Positions 1 through 8,015 of a stretch of 64,000 bases of DNA are shown piece by piece; position 1 is the stretch's first letter; each line of letters opens with the position of its first letter. The notes below the pieces were generated by a model. The model was not told where the DNA came from. It did no database searches and worked only from the letters and a program-made list of their open reading frames with translations. The stretch is from Brevibacterium aurantiacum (GTDB lineage: Bacteria; Actinomycetota; Actinomycetes; Actinomycetales; Brevibacteriaceae): assembly GCF_007558825.1 (NCBI RefSeq), contig NZ_VLTK01000012.1, positions 18,778 through 82,777 on the forward strand. Direction: 5' to 3'. The translations under genes were made by a program, and so were the position numbers.

Positions 1-1
1 G

Positions 2-223
2 GGAATGGCCATCGGCTACAACGTGGCTACGGTCCTCTTCGGTGGTCTCTCGCCGCTGATTGCGACCGCACTGATGTCCTCCACCGGTCTGACGCTGGCT
101 CCGGCGATCTATGCAACCGTCATCGTCGTGGTGGCAGGCGTTCCGACGCTGTTCCTGGCGCGCAACATGGCGGGCAGGCCTTTGGCGGAGGTCGACCGCG
201 ACAGAGACCTCGTCCCGGTGTGA
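2..223 (+). CDS. MFS transporter, metabolite:H+ symporter (MHS) type, C-terminal fragment
   Basis: This is the last 74 or so codons of a gene that begins left of the window; the reading frame is open from base 2. The visible part carries two hydrophobic segments and a short charged tail. The stretch around GYNVATVLFGGLSPLIA matches transmembrane segment 11 of the MHS branch of the major facilitator superfamily (ProP, ShiA, KgtP relatives), and AGRPL near the end is usual for that branch. Substrate cannot be told from this piece. It converges on the hydrolase gene with only 2 bases between the stop codons and no visible terminator. Confidence 0.75.
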   Translation, partial: GMAIGYNVATVLFGGLSPLIATALMSSTGLTLAPAIYATVIVVVAGVPTLFLARNMAGRPLAEVDRDRDLVPV

Positions 224-225
224 GG

Positions 226-1158
226 TCAGTTCTGGGGGAGTCGCGCCAGCAGCCAGGAGATGATCTCGGGCCAGGCTCTTTCGGCGACCGAGCGTCTCAG
301 CAGGCCGTGATGACCGATTCGGGAGACCTCGAGTTCCTGCGGTGTGAAGGTGCGTCGTTCCACCTCGGCGAGGCGGGCATGGTCGAGGAGTGCGTCGACC
401 TGCGCCGGTGATGCCCAGTTGTCGTCGCTGGTCCCGATTGCGAGCACCGGGGTGCGCAGGCGGGCCATCCGAGTGGAGGCGCCCAGGGTCGGATCGTCGA
501 AGAAGTATTCGGACATGCGCACCCACCGGCCCCATTCGAGCATTGCTGCGGTGGGGATGTCTTCGCCGAGGCCGAGACGTCTGCCGGGTGCGTAGCCGAC
601 GAGAGGACTGATCAGGGGGCCGAGTACCCGGAGGATGAGACCGACCCTCAGCCGTTCGGCCAGTGGGTTGATATCGCGCAGTGCCGCTCGTGAGGTGCCC
701 ACGGTGACGATTCCGTGCAGGTCTTCGGCGGCGTTTCCCAGCAGCAGGGCATGACCGCCGAGGCTGTGCCCGAGAGCGACCTTCGGCAGTTCAGGGAATT
801 CGCTCGCGGCCCAGGCGGAGACGGCATTCGCGTCCTGCAGCATCCAATCGCGCATCCGCAGCCGGGTGTGCTCCCGTGCCGGACCAGACGCCGCAACGCC
901 TCGCACATCGTAGGTGAGCACGGCCAGACCGCGTGTGACCGCATAGTCGGCGAAATTCGTATAGAAGCGGGCCGGCGTCGCCGTGGCGGAATGGATCGTG
1001 AGGAGCCCGACCGGGGTTTCCTGAGGCATCAGCAGGGTGCCGACGATGTGACTCTGTCGGTCGGATTCGCTTCCGTCGGGACTTCTGTCACCGGCGACAT
1101 CGGTGTGCGGGCTGCCGGTGACCGGGATGCGCACGGAACTCATCATTGTGCTCGTCAT
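226..1158 (-). CDS. alpha/beta hydrolase (serine hydrolase, YheT/COG4757-like)
   Basis: A 310-residue cytoplasmic hydrolase. The nucleophile elbow GHSLGG lies at about residues 130-135 (Ser132), the acid is probably Asp245 or Asp246 in GTSDDNW, and the base is His283 or His284 in RIGHHGLL. YDVRG near residue 85 is the usual oxyanion-loop neighbourhood. No signal peptide is seen. An in-frame GTG lies two codons upstream (1164), but ATG 1158 sits 7 bases after a TAACCT -10 element (1166-1171, minus strand), which fits leaderless translation. A TetR-like dyad lies just upstream. Substrate unknown; esterase, lipase or peptidase chemistry are all possible. Confidence 0.75.
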   Translation of the reverse strand: MTSTMMSSVRIPVTGSPHTDVAGDRSPDGSESDRQSHIVGTLLMPQETPVGLLTIHSATATPARFYTNFADYAVTRGLAVLTYDVRGVAASGPAREHTRLRMRDWMLQDANAVSAWAASEFPELPKVALGHSLGGHALLLGNAAEDLHGIVTVGTSRAALRDINPLAERLRVGLILRVLGPLISPLVGYAPGRRLGLGEDIPTAAMLEWGRWVRMSEYFFDDPTLGASTRMARLRTPVLAIGTSDDNWASPAQVDALLDHARLAEVERRTFTPQELEVSRIGHHGLLRRSVAERAWPEIISWLLARLPQN

Positions 1159-1192
1159 GAGCACAAGGTTAGTGAAGATCGACCTTATTATC

Positions 1193-1204
1193 TACCGTTC
1201 GGTA
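1193..1204. promoter_or_regulatory. TetR-type operator-like palindrome
   Basis: TACCGTTCGGTA is a dyad with two 5-base arms (TACCG/CGGTA) around TT. It lies about 25 bases upstream of the -10 of the minus-strand hydrolase gene. TACCG-NN-CGGTA cores are common in TetR-family operators of actinobacteria. No TetR gene is in the window, so the regulator is not identified. Confidence 0.45.
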
Positions 1205-1227
1205 ACAGTGAGTTCCGTGCACCGTTA

Positions 1228-2661
1228 TCAACCCTGTGTGCGGGCCTTCCAGTCGGCGACCTCTGATTCGGCCAGCTGCGCGGCGACACCGACGTAGGTG
1301 GCTGGAGTCAGCGCGGTCAGCAGTTCGGTCTCTGCCTCAGGCAGTCCAAGACCCGCGACGAAGGACTGCAGATCGGTCTGATCGATGCGCTTGCCCCGGG
1401 TGAGCTCCTTGAGCTTCTCGTAGGGGCTGTCCATTCCAGGTACGCCCTGCAGCCCGGCGGCGCGCATGACCGACTGGATTGCCTCTCCGAGGACCTCCCA
1501 GTTGGAATCGAGGTCGGCGGCCAGGGCCTCTTCGTTGATCGCGAGCCGTTCGAGGCCTTTGACCAGGTTGTTCAGCGCCAGCACCGAGTGTCCGTAGGCC
1601 ACGCCGATGTTGCGCTGCGAGGTCGAGTCCGTGAGGTCTCGCTGCATCCGCGAGGTCACCAGGGTCGACGCGAGCGAGTCGAGCAGCGCGCAGGAGAGCT
1701 CGAGGTTCGCTTCGGCGTTCTCAAAGCGGATCGGGTTGACCTTGTGCGGCATCGTCGAGGATCCGGTGGAGCCGGCGACGGGGATCTGCTTGAAGTAATT
1801 CATCGAGATGTAGGTCCACATGTCCGTCGCCAGGTTATGGGCGATGCGGTTGAACCGTGCGATATCGGCGAAGAGCTCCGCATCCCAGTCGTGGGATTCG
1901 ATCTGTGTGGTCAGCGGGTTGAACGTCAGTCCCAGGCTGCCTTCGACGAAGGTCTTGGCCAGCTTCGGCCAATCCGCGCCGGGCACGGCGGCCAGGTGGG
2001 CCGAGTAGGTGCCGGTTGCGCCGTTGATCTTGCCGAGGAACTCGTTCGCTTCGATCCGCTCGTACTGGCGGCGCAGGCGGTGGATGAACACCGCGAGCTC
2101 CTTGCCCATCGTCGTCGGCGTCGCCGGCTGGCCGTGGGTGTGGGACAGCATCGGGACCTCGGCCAGCGCCGAGGCGGTATCTGCCAATGAGTCGATGAGC
2201 GCCTTCGCGCGGGGCAGCCACACATCGACGGTGGCGCCCTTGATGCCGAGAGCCCAGGACAAGTTGTTGATGTCCTCCGAGGTGCAGCAGAAGTGGACGA
2301 GCTCGCTGAGGTCCTCGGCGCCGAGGTCGACTAGCGCTTCTTTGATTGTGTACTCGACGGCCTTGACGTCGTGAACCGTGACGGCCTCATGGGCGGCGAG
2401 GGTGGCGATCGTCTCGGCATCGAAATTCTGTGCGAAGGCACGCAGCCCGGTGACCTCATCGTCGGTGAGGCGACGCACCCCCTCGATCACGGAGTTCTGC
2501 GCGAGGTGGATGAACCACTCGACCTCGACGGTGATCCGGTTGCGGTTCAGGGCCGCCTCGGAGAGATGATCGACGAGGTCAGCGGTGTCTTTGCGGTAAC
2601 GGCCATCGAGTGGTCCGAGAGCAATGGCGGGCGAGATGTCAGCAAGCGAAACGGTCGGCAT
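1228..2661 (-). CDS. purB: adenylosuccinate lyase
   Basis: Adenylosuccinate lyase, which eliminates fumarate from SAICAR and from adenylosuccinate in purine synthesis; cytoplasmic homotetramer of the fumarase/aspartase superfamily. At 477 residues it has the length of the longer, E. coli-like PurB class. The N-terminal GPLDGRY (about residues 16-22), SHTHGQPA (173-180, with the conserved His) and the superfamily signature GSSTMPHKVNPIR (about 300-312) on the mobile catalytic loop are all intact. It stands alone: 63 bases separate its stop from the start region of the downstream hydrolase. No clear Shine-Dalgarno is seen before the ATG. Confidence 0.97.
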   Translation of the reverse strand: MPTVSLADISPAIALGPLDGRYRKDTADLVDHLSEAALNRNRITVEVEWFIHLAQNSVIEGVRRLTDDEVTGLRAFAQNFDAETIATLAAHEAVTVHDVKAVEYTIKEALVDLGAEDLSELVHFCCTSEDINNLSWALGIKGATVDVWLPRAKALIDSLADTASALAEVPMLSHTHGQPATPTTMGKELAVFIHRLRRQYERIEANEFLGKINGATGTYSAHLAAVPGADWPKLAKTFVEGSLGLTFNPLTTQIESHDWDAELFADIARFNRIAHNLATDMWTYISMNYFKQIPVAGSTGSSTMPHKVNPIRFENAEANLELSCALLDSLASTLVTSRMQRDLTDSTSQRNIGVAYGHSVLALNNLVKGLERLAINEEALAADLDSNWEVLGEAIQSVMRAAGLQGVPGMDSPYEKLKELTRGKRIDQTDLQSFVAGLGLPEAETELLTALTPATYVGVAAQLAESEVADWKARTQG

Positions 2662-2898
2662 GGCCCCATTTTCTCATGAGCCGGGCAGGGACGCGGAACC
2701 GACCACCAGGCGGTCGTGCGCAGGTCCGAGATCCGCAGTGCGACTCGTGCTCCTGTCACTGTGGATTCGCGCGTGACTTCGACGCCGGAACCCTGTGGAG
2801 CGCCGACCGGTTTCCACAGGACGAACTGAGGCGCTTCCGGTGGAAGATGCCGATTCGTACGGTGAAAGCCGACACCAATTGGGAGGGGAGGACGGGCA

Positions 2899-3144
2899 GT
2901 GATCACCGATGAGCTGGCACTCAACAGGGACGGGTGGAGGCGGCGAGCAGACGAGCTGCGCAGTCTGGCGCAGACCTGTCGGCAGGTAGAAGGGTGGGAC
3001 TCCCCGGCAGGGCGGATGCTCGCTGATCGTCTGCTGACATGTTCGGACTCGATCAGCACTCTCGCAGAGAGGGCCGACAAGCTCGCCGAAGCCTACGACC
3101 TGCATCTGCAGGTCGTCTCAGTGGGAGGTCGGATCCAGATATGA
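2899..3144 (+). CDS. small helical protein, WXG100-like size and position
   Basis: An 81-residue protein of unknown function, rich in Ala, Arg and Leu and predicted to be nearly all helix, with a hinge around residues 33-38 (EGWDSPAG) that resembles the turn of an ESX/WXG100 hairpin, though there is no exact W-x-G. Its C-terminal part (about 42-75) is a clean amphipathic helix. The stop overlaps the next start (ATGA at 3141-3144). It opens a three-gene operon ending in a hydrolase with its own ESX-like N-terminus, so a type VII secretion-related role is a reasonable guess, not a demonstrated one. Confidence 0.6.
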   Translation: MITDELALNRDGWRRRADELRSLAQTCRQVEGWDSPAGRMLADRLLTCSDSISTLAERADKLAEAYDLHLQVVSVGGRIQI

Positions 3145-3926
3145 GAGGCGGGGCGAAGGCAGCGGCACGGGTGGGCAGGTCTGCTGCCGGGTCGAGCAGG
3201 TCGAGCAGGTCGGCCGTCGGGTCGGGCGAGTCTGCCGTCGGGTCGGGCAGCACGTGGTGTGCTGTCGACATCGCACGGATCATCGGGCTTCCCGAGCGAC
3301 TGAGAACTCTCTGGCCCCATGAGCTGATGCCACGTACGGAATCCGAAACCACCTCGGCGGGGGTGAGGGCAACGGGCGTGATTCCGGATGATGGAAGGGG
3401 GATCACGGAAACGGTGATGCTGGGGGAATCCGCAGGCAGGGACTCAAAGCGTGGGCCCGATGTGCTCACTGCCTGGCTGACTGGGTTCACGGCCGAGCTC
3501 AATCTCACCCGTTCCCGAATGACCATCGTCATCAGCTCCGGGGATGAGACTGCCCATCTAGAGGTGTCTTTGTGTGATGACATCTGCCTGGCCATTCTGG
3601 TGCTGCATGGCAAGGGATTCGAGGAGTTCGAAGGCTTCGAACTCCTCAGACGCCTCGAGCCTTCCGAACTCGGTCGGGTCACCGAGGAGCTGTGCTCTCT
3701 GGTTGAGAAGGACTGCGTGCTCACCCTGACTTATCTGAGCGAGGCCAAAGTCGCCGGGATGGAGGTCCTGCACCGGGTTGACGGTACCTGGGCCCGACCG
3801 ACGCTCGAGCGCGATGGTGACACGATCACCGTGGGGGCCGAGAACAGCCTCGAAGCCAATGCTGTGCGAGTCCTGCTTGCGGCGATTCTGACTCGGCTCC
3901 AGACGACGACCGGCCACCGGCCGTGA
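3141..3926 (+). CDS. hypothetical protein, middle gene of ESX-like operon
   Basis: A 261-residue protein that I do not recognise. The start is ATG 3141, fixed by the ATGA overlap with the gene before; an upstream in-frame ATG at 3039 lies inside that gene and is unlikely. Residues 10-40 are Ser/Gly/Ala-rich and built from short repeats in the DNA (3185-3240). The rest is mixed alpha/beta with an acidic segment (EEFEGFELLRRLEPSEL, about 165-182) and no signal peptide or membrane span. The size and its place between a WXG100-sized gene and an exported-looking hydrolase recall EspG/EsaG-type partner or chaperone proteins, but no motif proves this. Confidence 0.55.
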   Translation: MRGGAKAAARVGRSAAGSSRSSRSAVGSGESAVGSGSTWCAVDIARIIGLPERLRTLWPHELMPRTESETTSAGVRATGVIPDDGRGITETVMLGESAGRDSKRGPDVLTAWLTGFTAELNLTRSRMTIVISSGDETAHLEVSLCDDICLAILVLHGKGFEEFEGFELLRRLEPSELGRVTEELCSLVEKDCVLTLTYLSEAKVAGMEVLHRVDGTWARPTLERDGDTITVGAENSLEANAVRVLLAAILTRLQTTTGHRP

Positions 3927-5434
3927 TCGCGACCCGAACGGCGGGCGGCTCGCAGCTGAAGATCGATGACCGGGCAGATTCCAGCGGAGACGATCTGCAG
4001 CGCATCTGCGGCACCATCGGTGATCTGACCGCGGAAGGATCACTGGTCGACTTCGACCTTGCCACGCTCCTGACGCAGGTTCCCGCTCCGCTCACGGCGC
4101 TCAATCTCGACGCCGCCCGGATCGTCTACCTTCACCAGTCGGCGCGCGTGCTCATCGAACTCGAAGCCACCGTCCTCGCCGTCAGAGCCGCAGCCCTCGC
4201 CTACAGGCAGGCAGAGAAGGGCATCAGCGACACATTCGGCGGGCTCCTTGACTACTTCGGATACGTCACCGGTCGCGTCATCGCGATCACTCTGCCCGTA
4301 TCCATCCCTATCGGCATCGCGATCGGGGCACCGATCTACCTGGGAGTGAAATTACTCGACGCAACAGGCCTCGACGATGTCGTGGCCAAACATTTCGGCA
4401 TCGACCTGGCGCAGACGAAGGCGGCGGCCAAGGAAGCCTTCGTGGCCCTTGTGTTCGAGAACTCCGATGTCTCCGGGGCCATCATCGAACACGTGCTGCC
4501 TGGAATCGTCGTCGGCTTCATGGGGTTGCCGCCGATGGTGCTGGCCGTCGAGGGGGACCACGCGCTGTGGCCACATGACTCGTCGTCGATGACGGCATGG
4601 ATCCTGGGAGGTGCGAACATGTTCGGACTGCTCCTGCCCTCGGACGTGGAGGTGTGGAGGGCCAAGGGAATCACCCCGGCGGATGACGAACCGCCGCGCG
4701 ACATCGAGGACCTCTACGGCCGAGAGGCAGACCGCCACCGCGGCGTCGACTCCGGGCAGGTGCGGATCGAAGAGATCGTCTCCCCCGACGGCACTACCCG
4801 CTATATCGTCTACGTTCCCGCAACGACCGACTGGTCGCCCGAGCCCGGGCAGAACACCACCGATCTCACGACGAACGTGCAGGCGATGGCCGGCAATGAC
4901 ACCGTCATGGCGGAGATGGTCCGCCAGGCCATTGCCGATGCGAATATCGGCTCTGATGCCGAGGTCATGCTGGTGGGGTATTCGCAGGGTGGAATCACTG
5001 CCGGTTCCCTGGCCGCCGACCCGGCGTTCTTGGCCGATGTGAACGTCACCGCGCTGGTGACCGTGGGCGCACCGATTTCAGACTTCCCGGTTGACGAGGG
5101 CATCGACGTTCTCTCGATCGAGCACGAACAGGATCTGGTCCCCGACCTCGACGGCAACGAGAATCCAGCCGAAGACCATTGGTCGACGATCACCGTCGAC
5201 TACGATCCCGAGCAGCTGCGCCAGGCTCCGAACCTGAAGGGCAAGACCGATGCCGAACTCGACGAACTGTTCTCCTCCGCCGGGGCAGCACATTCTTCGG
5301 CCGCCTACACCGCCTCAATCGGGCTGATGCTCGCAGGCGGCCATGCCGGTTTCAACCGATTCACCGCGACGAACTCAGGATTCTTCACCGGGGATCTCAA
5401 GCAGACAAGGGACTACCAGGGGAGACGCAGATGA
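3923..5434 (+). CDS. ESX-like N-terminal domain fused to alpha/beta hydrolase (PE-PPE/cutinase-like)
   Basis: A 503-residue protein starting at a GTG that overlaps the previous stop (GTGA, 3923-3926). Residues 40-100 form a helical hairpin like a type VII secretion target module. Residues about 115-145 and 190-212 are hydrophobic and could be two membrane spans. The C-terminal half is a hydrolase: GYSQGG at 352-357 gives Ser354, with Asp404 (EHEQDLVP) and a His near 454 or in GGHAGF as likely triad partners. GYSQGG is typical of PE-PPE-domain and cutinase-fold esterases. Substrate is unknown; a cell-envelope lipid or peptidoglycan-linked ester would fit an ESX context. Confidence 0.6.
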   Translation: MIATRTAGGSQLKIDDRADSSGDDLQRICGTIGDLTAEGSLVDFDLATLLTQVPAPLTALNLDAARIVYLHQSARVLIELEATVLAVRAAALAYRQAEKGISDTFGGLLDYFGYVTGRVIAITLPVSIPIGIAIGAPIYLGVKLLDATGLDDVVAKHFGIDLAQTKAAAKEAFVALVFENSDVSGAIIEHVLPGIVVGFMGLPPMVLAVEGDHALWPHDSSSMTAWILGGANMFGLLLPSDVEVWRAKGITPADDEPPRDIEDLYGREADRHRGVDSGQVRIEEIVSPDGTTRYIVYVPATTDWSPEPGQNTTDLTTNVQAMAGNDTVMAEMVRQAIADANIGSDAEVMLVGYSQGGITAGSLAADPAFLADVNVTALVTVGAPISDFPVDEGIDVLSIEHEQDLVPDLDGNENPAEDHWSTITVDYDPEQLRQAPNLKGKTDAELDELFSSAGAAHSSAAYTASIGLMLAGGHAGFNRFTATNSGFFTGDLKQTRDYQGRRR

Positions 5435-5495
5435 ACACGCCGCTGGCTAGGATCGGGCCGGCGGCGACGAAGAGCGGGCACAGGACCTGGAGCCA

Positions 5496-5549
5496 CACCT
5501 CGGCGAAACCGGAGTCCCACCTCGGCGAAACCGGAGTCCCACCTCGGCG
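5496..5549. repeat. 22-bp tandem repeat, about 2.4 copies
   Basis: The unit beginning CACCTCGGCGAAACCGGAGT recurs with a 22-base period (CCTCGGCG at 5498, 5520 and 5542). The third copy is partial. It lies in the 433-base gap between the hydrolase stop and the E1 alpha gene, where I find no convincing ORF. Each unit carries the CCTCGGCG octamer that is over-represented across the window. Confidence 0.85.
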
Positions 5550-5754
5550 CGGTAAGGCTCTGAAGTGCTCGGACGTGCGTTTGTCGGACGTTGGAGCAAC
5601 TCTGCGACCATCGACAATTCGACATGGAAGCCTTTGGACGTGAACCACACGCCCGAAATTCACATCTTAGGCTGAACCCGACCATAACAATTGGCGCTCG
5701 ACGCACGTTGCCGATGTGGCATGCGGTCGGTGGATTCGGTATCGTGGTATCACC

Positions 5755-5770
5755 TGTGAATCACATCACT
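5755..5770. promoter_or_regulatory. CRP/GlxR-like operator upstream of the 2-oxoacid dehydrogenase operon
   Basis: TGTGA-ATCACA-TCACT matches the CRP/GlxR consensus TGTGA-N6-TCACA at 9 of 10 defined positions. It is centred about 105 bases upstream of the E1 alpha start, in the only sizeable non-coding gap there. GlxR-family cAMP-responsive regulators control central carbon genes in corynebacteria; assignment here is by motif only. Confidence 0.5.
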
Positions 5771-5867
5771 CGAGGGCGAGAACTCACACCAGAGGTCCCG
5801 TCCTCAGGACACCGTCCGCCACTGGTCACCTCCGGTGCGCTTGGACCTTGAACAAAGGAGAACTGGA

Positions 5868-7022
5868 ATGACCTCCAACATTTCAGTGGGAACCGGGACT
5901 GCCCACAGTCAGTCGTCGGAACCTCGGATGATCCAGATGCTCACCGAAGACGGCAATCGCGTCGAATCCGGTGAATATGACGCCTTCGCGGCAGAACTCA
6001 CCGATGAGGATCTGCGCGGCTTCTACCGGGATATGGTCCTGGTGCGTCGCATCGATGCTGAGGGTGCGGCCCTGCAGCGCCAAGGACAGCTCGGCCTCTG
6101 GGCGCCGATGTTCGGTCAGGAAGCAGCCCAGATCGGAATGGGACGGGCGGCTCGCCCCCAAGACTTCGTCTTCCCCACCTATCGCGAACACGGCCTCGCC
6201 TACACTCGCGGTGTCGAACCCGAAACTCTCCTCGGCATGTTCCGCGGCCAGGATCACGGCGGCTGGGACCCTCAGGAACACCGCTTCCACACGTACACGA
6301 TCGTCATCGGTTCGCAGACTCTGCACGCCACCGGCTACGCCATGGGCGTGTCCATGGACGGCGATGTCGGCACCGGTGACCTGGAACGCGACACTGTCGC
6401 CATCGCCTGCTTCGGCGACGGAGCCACCTCGCAGGGCGACGTCTCAGAGGCGCTGACCTTCGCTGGAGCCTTCCACGCACCAGTGCTGTTCTTCTGCCAG
6501 AACAACCAGTGGGCAATCTCCGAACCCACCCACGTCCAGTCCGCGGCACCACTGTGCAAGCGCGGAGAGGGATTCGGCGTTCCCGGCCTGCGCGTCGACG
6601 GCAACGACATCATCGCGATGTACGCGGTGGCCCGGGCCAGCCTGGACTCAGTTCGCGCCGGCAATGGCCCGATGCTCATCGAAGCCTTCACCTACCGACG
6701 CGGTGCCCACACCACGGCCGATGACCCGACGAAGTACCGCGATCGGGCAGAGGAAGAGATCTGGGAGGATCGCGACCCGCTCAAACGGCTCAAGACCTAC
6801 CTCGACAACCACACGGAGACCGCGGACGAATTCTTCGCCGAGGTGGACGCCGAGGCCGATACTCTCGCCGCGCGCATCCGCCACAACTGCATGACAATGG
6901 AAGATCCCGATCCCGTCGAGATGTTCGCCCATGTCACTTCCGAACCTCACCCCCTCGTCGATGAGGAACGTGCGGAATTCCTCGCATACCAGGCCTCATT
7001 CGCCGATGCAGGTGAGGCCTGA
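5868..7022 (+). CDS. 2-oxoacid dehydrogenase E1 component, alpha subunit
   Basis: The ThDP-binding alpha subunit of a heterotetrameric E1, 384 residues, that decarboxylates a 2-oxo acid and passes the acyl group to lipoyl-E2. The ThDP motif GDGATSQGD ... NN (about residues 184-215) is intact, with the HTTADDPTKYR phosphorylation-loop segment near residue 285. The start is ATG 5868, 7 bases after AAAGGAG (5854-5860); an in-frame ATG at 5835 lacks a site. The next gene starts inside its stop codon (TGATG). Sequence style fits both pyruvate (PdhA) and branched-chain (BkdA) enzymes of actinobacteria. As these organisms usually use a homodimeric AceE for pyruvate, the branched-chain role is somewhat more likely. 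Confidence 0.92.
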   Translation: MTSNISVGTGTAHSQSSEPRMIQMLTEDGNRVESGEYDAFAAELTDEDLRGFYRDMVLVRRIDAEGAALQRQGQLGLWAPMFGQEAAQIGMGRAARPQDFVFPTYREHGLAYTRGVEPETLLGMFRGQDHGGWDPQEHRFHTYTIVIGSQTLHATGYAMGVSMDGDVGTGDLERDTVAIACFGDGATSQGDVSEALTFAGAFHAPVLFFCQNNQWAISEPTHVQSAAPLCKRGEGFGVPGLRVDGNDIIAMYAVARASLDSVRAGNGPMLIEAFTYRRGAHTTADDPTKYRDRAEEEIWEDRDPLKRLKTYLDNHTETADEFFAEVDAEADTLAARIRHNCMTMEDPDPVEMFAHVTSEPHPLVDEERAEFLAYQASFADAGEA

Positions 7023-7999
7023 TGGAGAAACTTCCCCTGTCAAAGGCCATCACGGCCGGAATGCGCAAAGCCATGGAGGACGACCCGAAGGTCGTCCTCA
7101 TCGGTGAGGACATCGGAAAGCTCGGCGGCGTCTTCCGCGTCACCGAGGGTCTGCAGAAGGACTTCGGTCCGCAGCGGGTCATCGATGCGCCGTTGGCCGA
7201 ATCCGGAATCGTGGGAACCTCGATCGGCATGACGCTGCGCGGCTACCGCCCGGTCATCGAAATCCAGTTCGATGCATTCATCTTCCCGGCCTACGACCAG
7301 ATCGTGACCCAGGTGGCTAAGCTCTACAACCGCACCCTGGGCAAAGAGAGGATGCCGATCGTCATCCGCGTGCCCTACGGCGGCGGCATCGGTTCACCCG
7401 AACACCACTCGGAGAGCCCGGAGACGGTCTTCGCCCACCACGCTGGACTGCGTCTGGTCTCACCGTCGAACGCCCACGACGCCTACTGGATGATGCAGGA
7501 AGCGATCAAGAGCGACGACCCGGTGATGTTCTTCGAACCCAAGCGCCGCTACTGGCTGCGCGGAGACGTCGACACCGCTAACCGAGGCAGCCTGGGAATG
7601 CACGACGCCAGTGTCGTCTCCGAGGGCACCGATGTCACTCTGGTGGCCTACGGCCCGCTGATGCCCACGGCCAAGGACGTCGTCGCAGCCGCGGCCGACG
7701 AAGGTAAGAGCGTCGAACTCATCGACCTGCGCAGCCTGAGCCCGATCGACTTTGCAACGATTGAGAAGTCCGTGCAGAAAACCGGTCGACTCGTCGTAGC
7801 GCATGAGGCGCCGAAGTTCCTGGGGCTCGGCTCCGAAATCGCTGCACGCCTGTCTGAGCGCTGCTTCTTCAACCTCGAGGCTCCGGTCATCCGAGTCGGT
7901 GGCTATCACACGCCGTACCCCGGCTCGCGGATGGAAGAGCACTATCTGCCTGACCTGGATCGCATCTTCGATGGTGTCGACCAGGCACTGGCCTACTGA
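7022..7999 (+). CDS. 2-oxoacid dehydrogenase E1 component, beta subunit
   Basis: Beta subunit of the same E1, 325 residues, the length usual for PdhB/BkdB. It has the transketolase-like pyrimidine-binding fold: VVLIGEDIGKLGG with the catalytic Glu (about residues 21-33), PLAESGIVG, and the EIQFDAF and HHSESPE segments. It starts at the ATG in TGATG (7020-7024), so translation is coupled to E1 alpha. E2 follows after 16 bases. The alpha-beta pair would form the alpha2beta2 E1 that docks on the subunit-binding domain of the E2 encoded next. Confidence 0.93.
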   Translation: MEKLPLSKAITAGMRKAMEDDPKVVLIGEDIGKLGGVFRVTEGLQKDFGPQRVIDAPLAESGIVGTSIGMTLRGYRPVIEIQFDAFIFPAYDQIVTQVAKLYNRTLGKERMPIVIRVPYGGGIGSPEHHSESPETVFAHHAGLRLVSPSNAHDAYWMMQEAIKSDDPVMFFEPKRRYWLRGDVDTANRGSLGMHDASVVSEGTDVTLVAYGPLMPTAKDVVAAAADEGKSVELIDLRSLSPIDFATIEKSVQKTGRLVVAHEAPKFLGLGSEIAARLSERCFFNLEAPVIRVGGYHTPYPGSRMEEHYLPDLDRIFDGVDQALAY

Positions 8000-8015
8000 C
8001 TCAAGGAGAGTTGAT

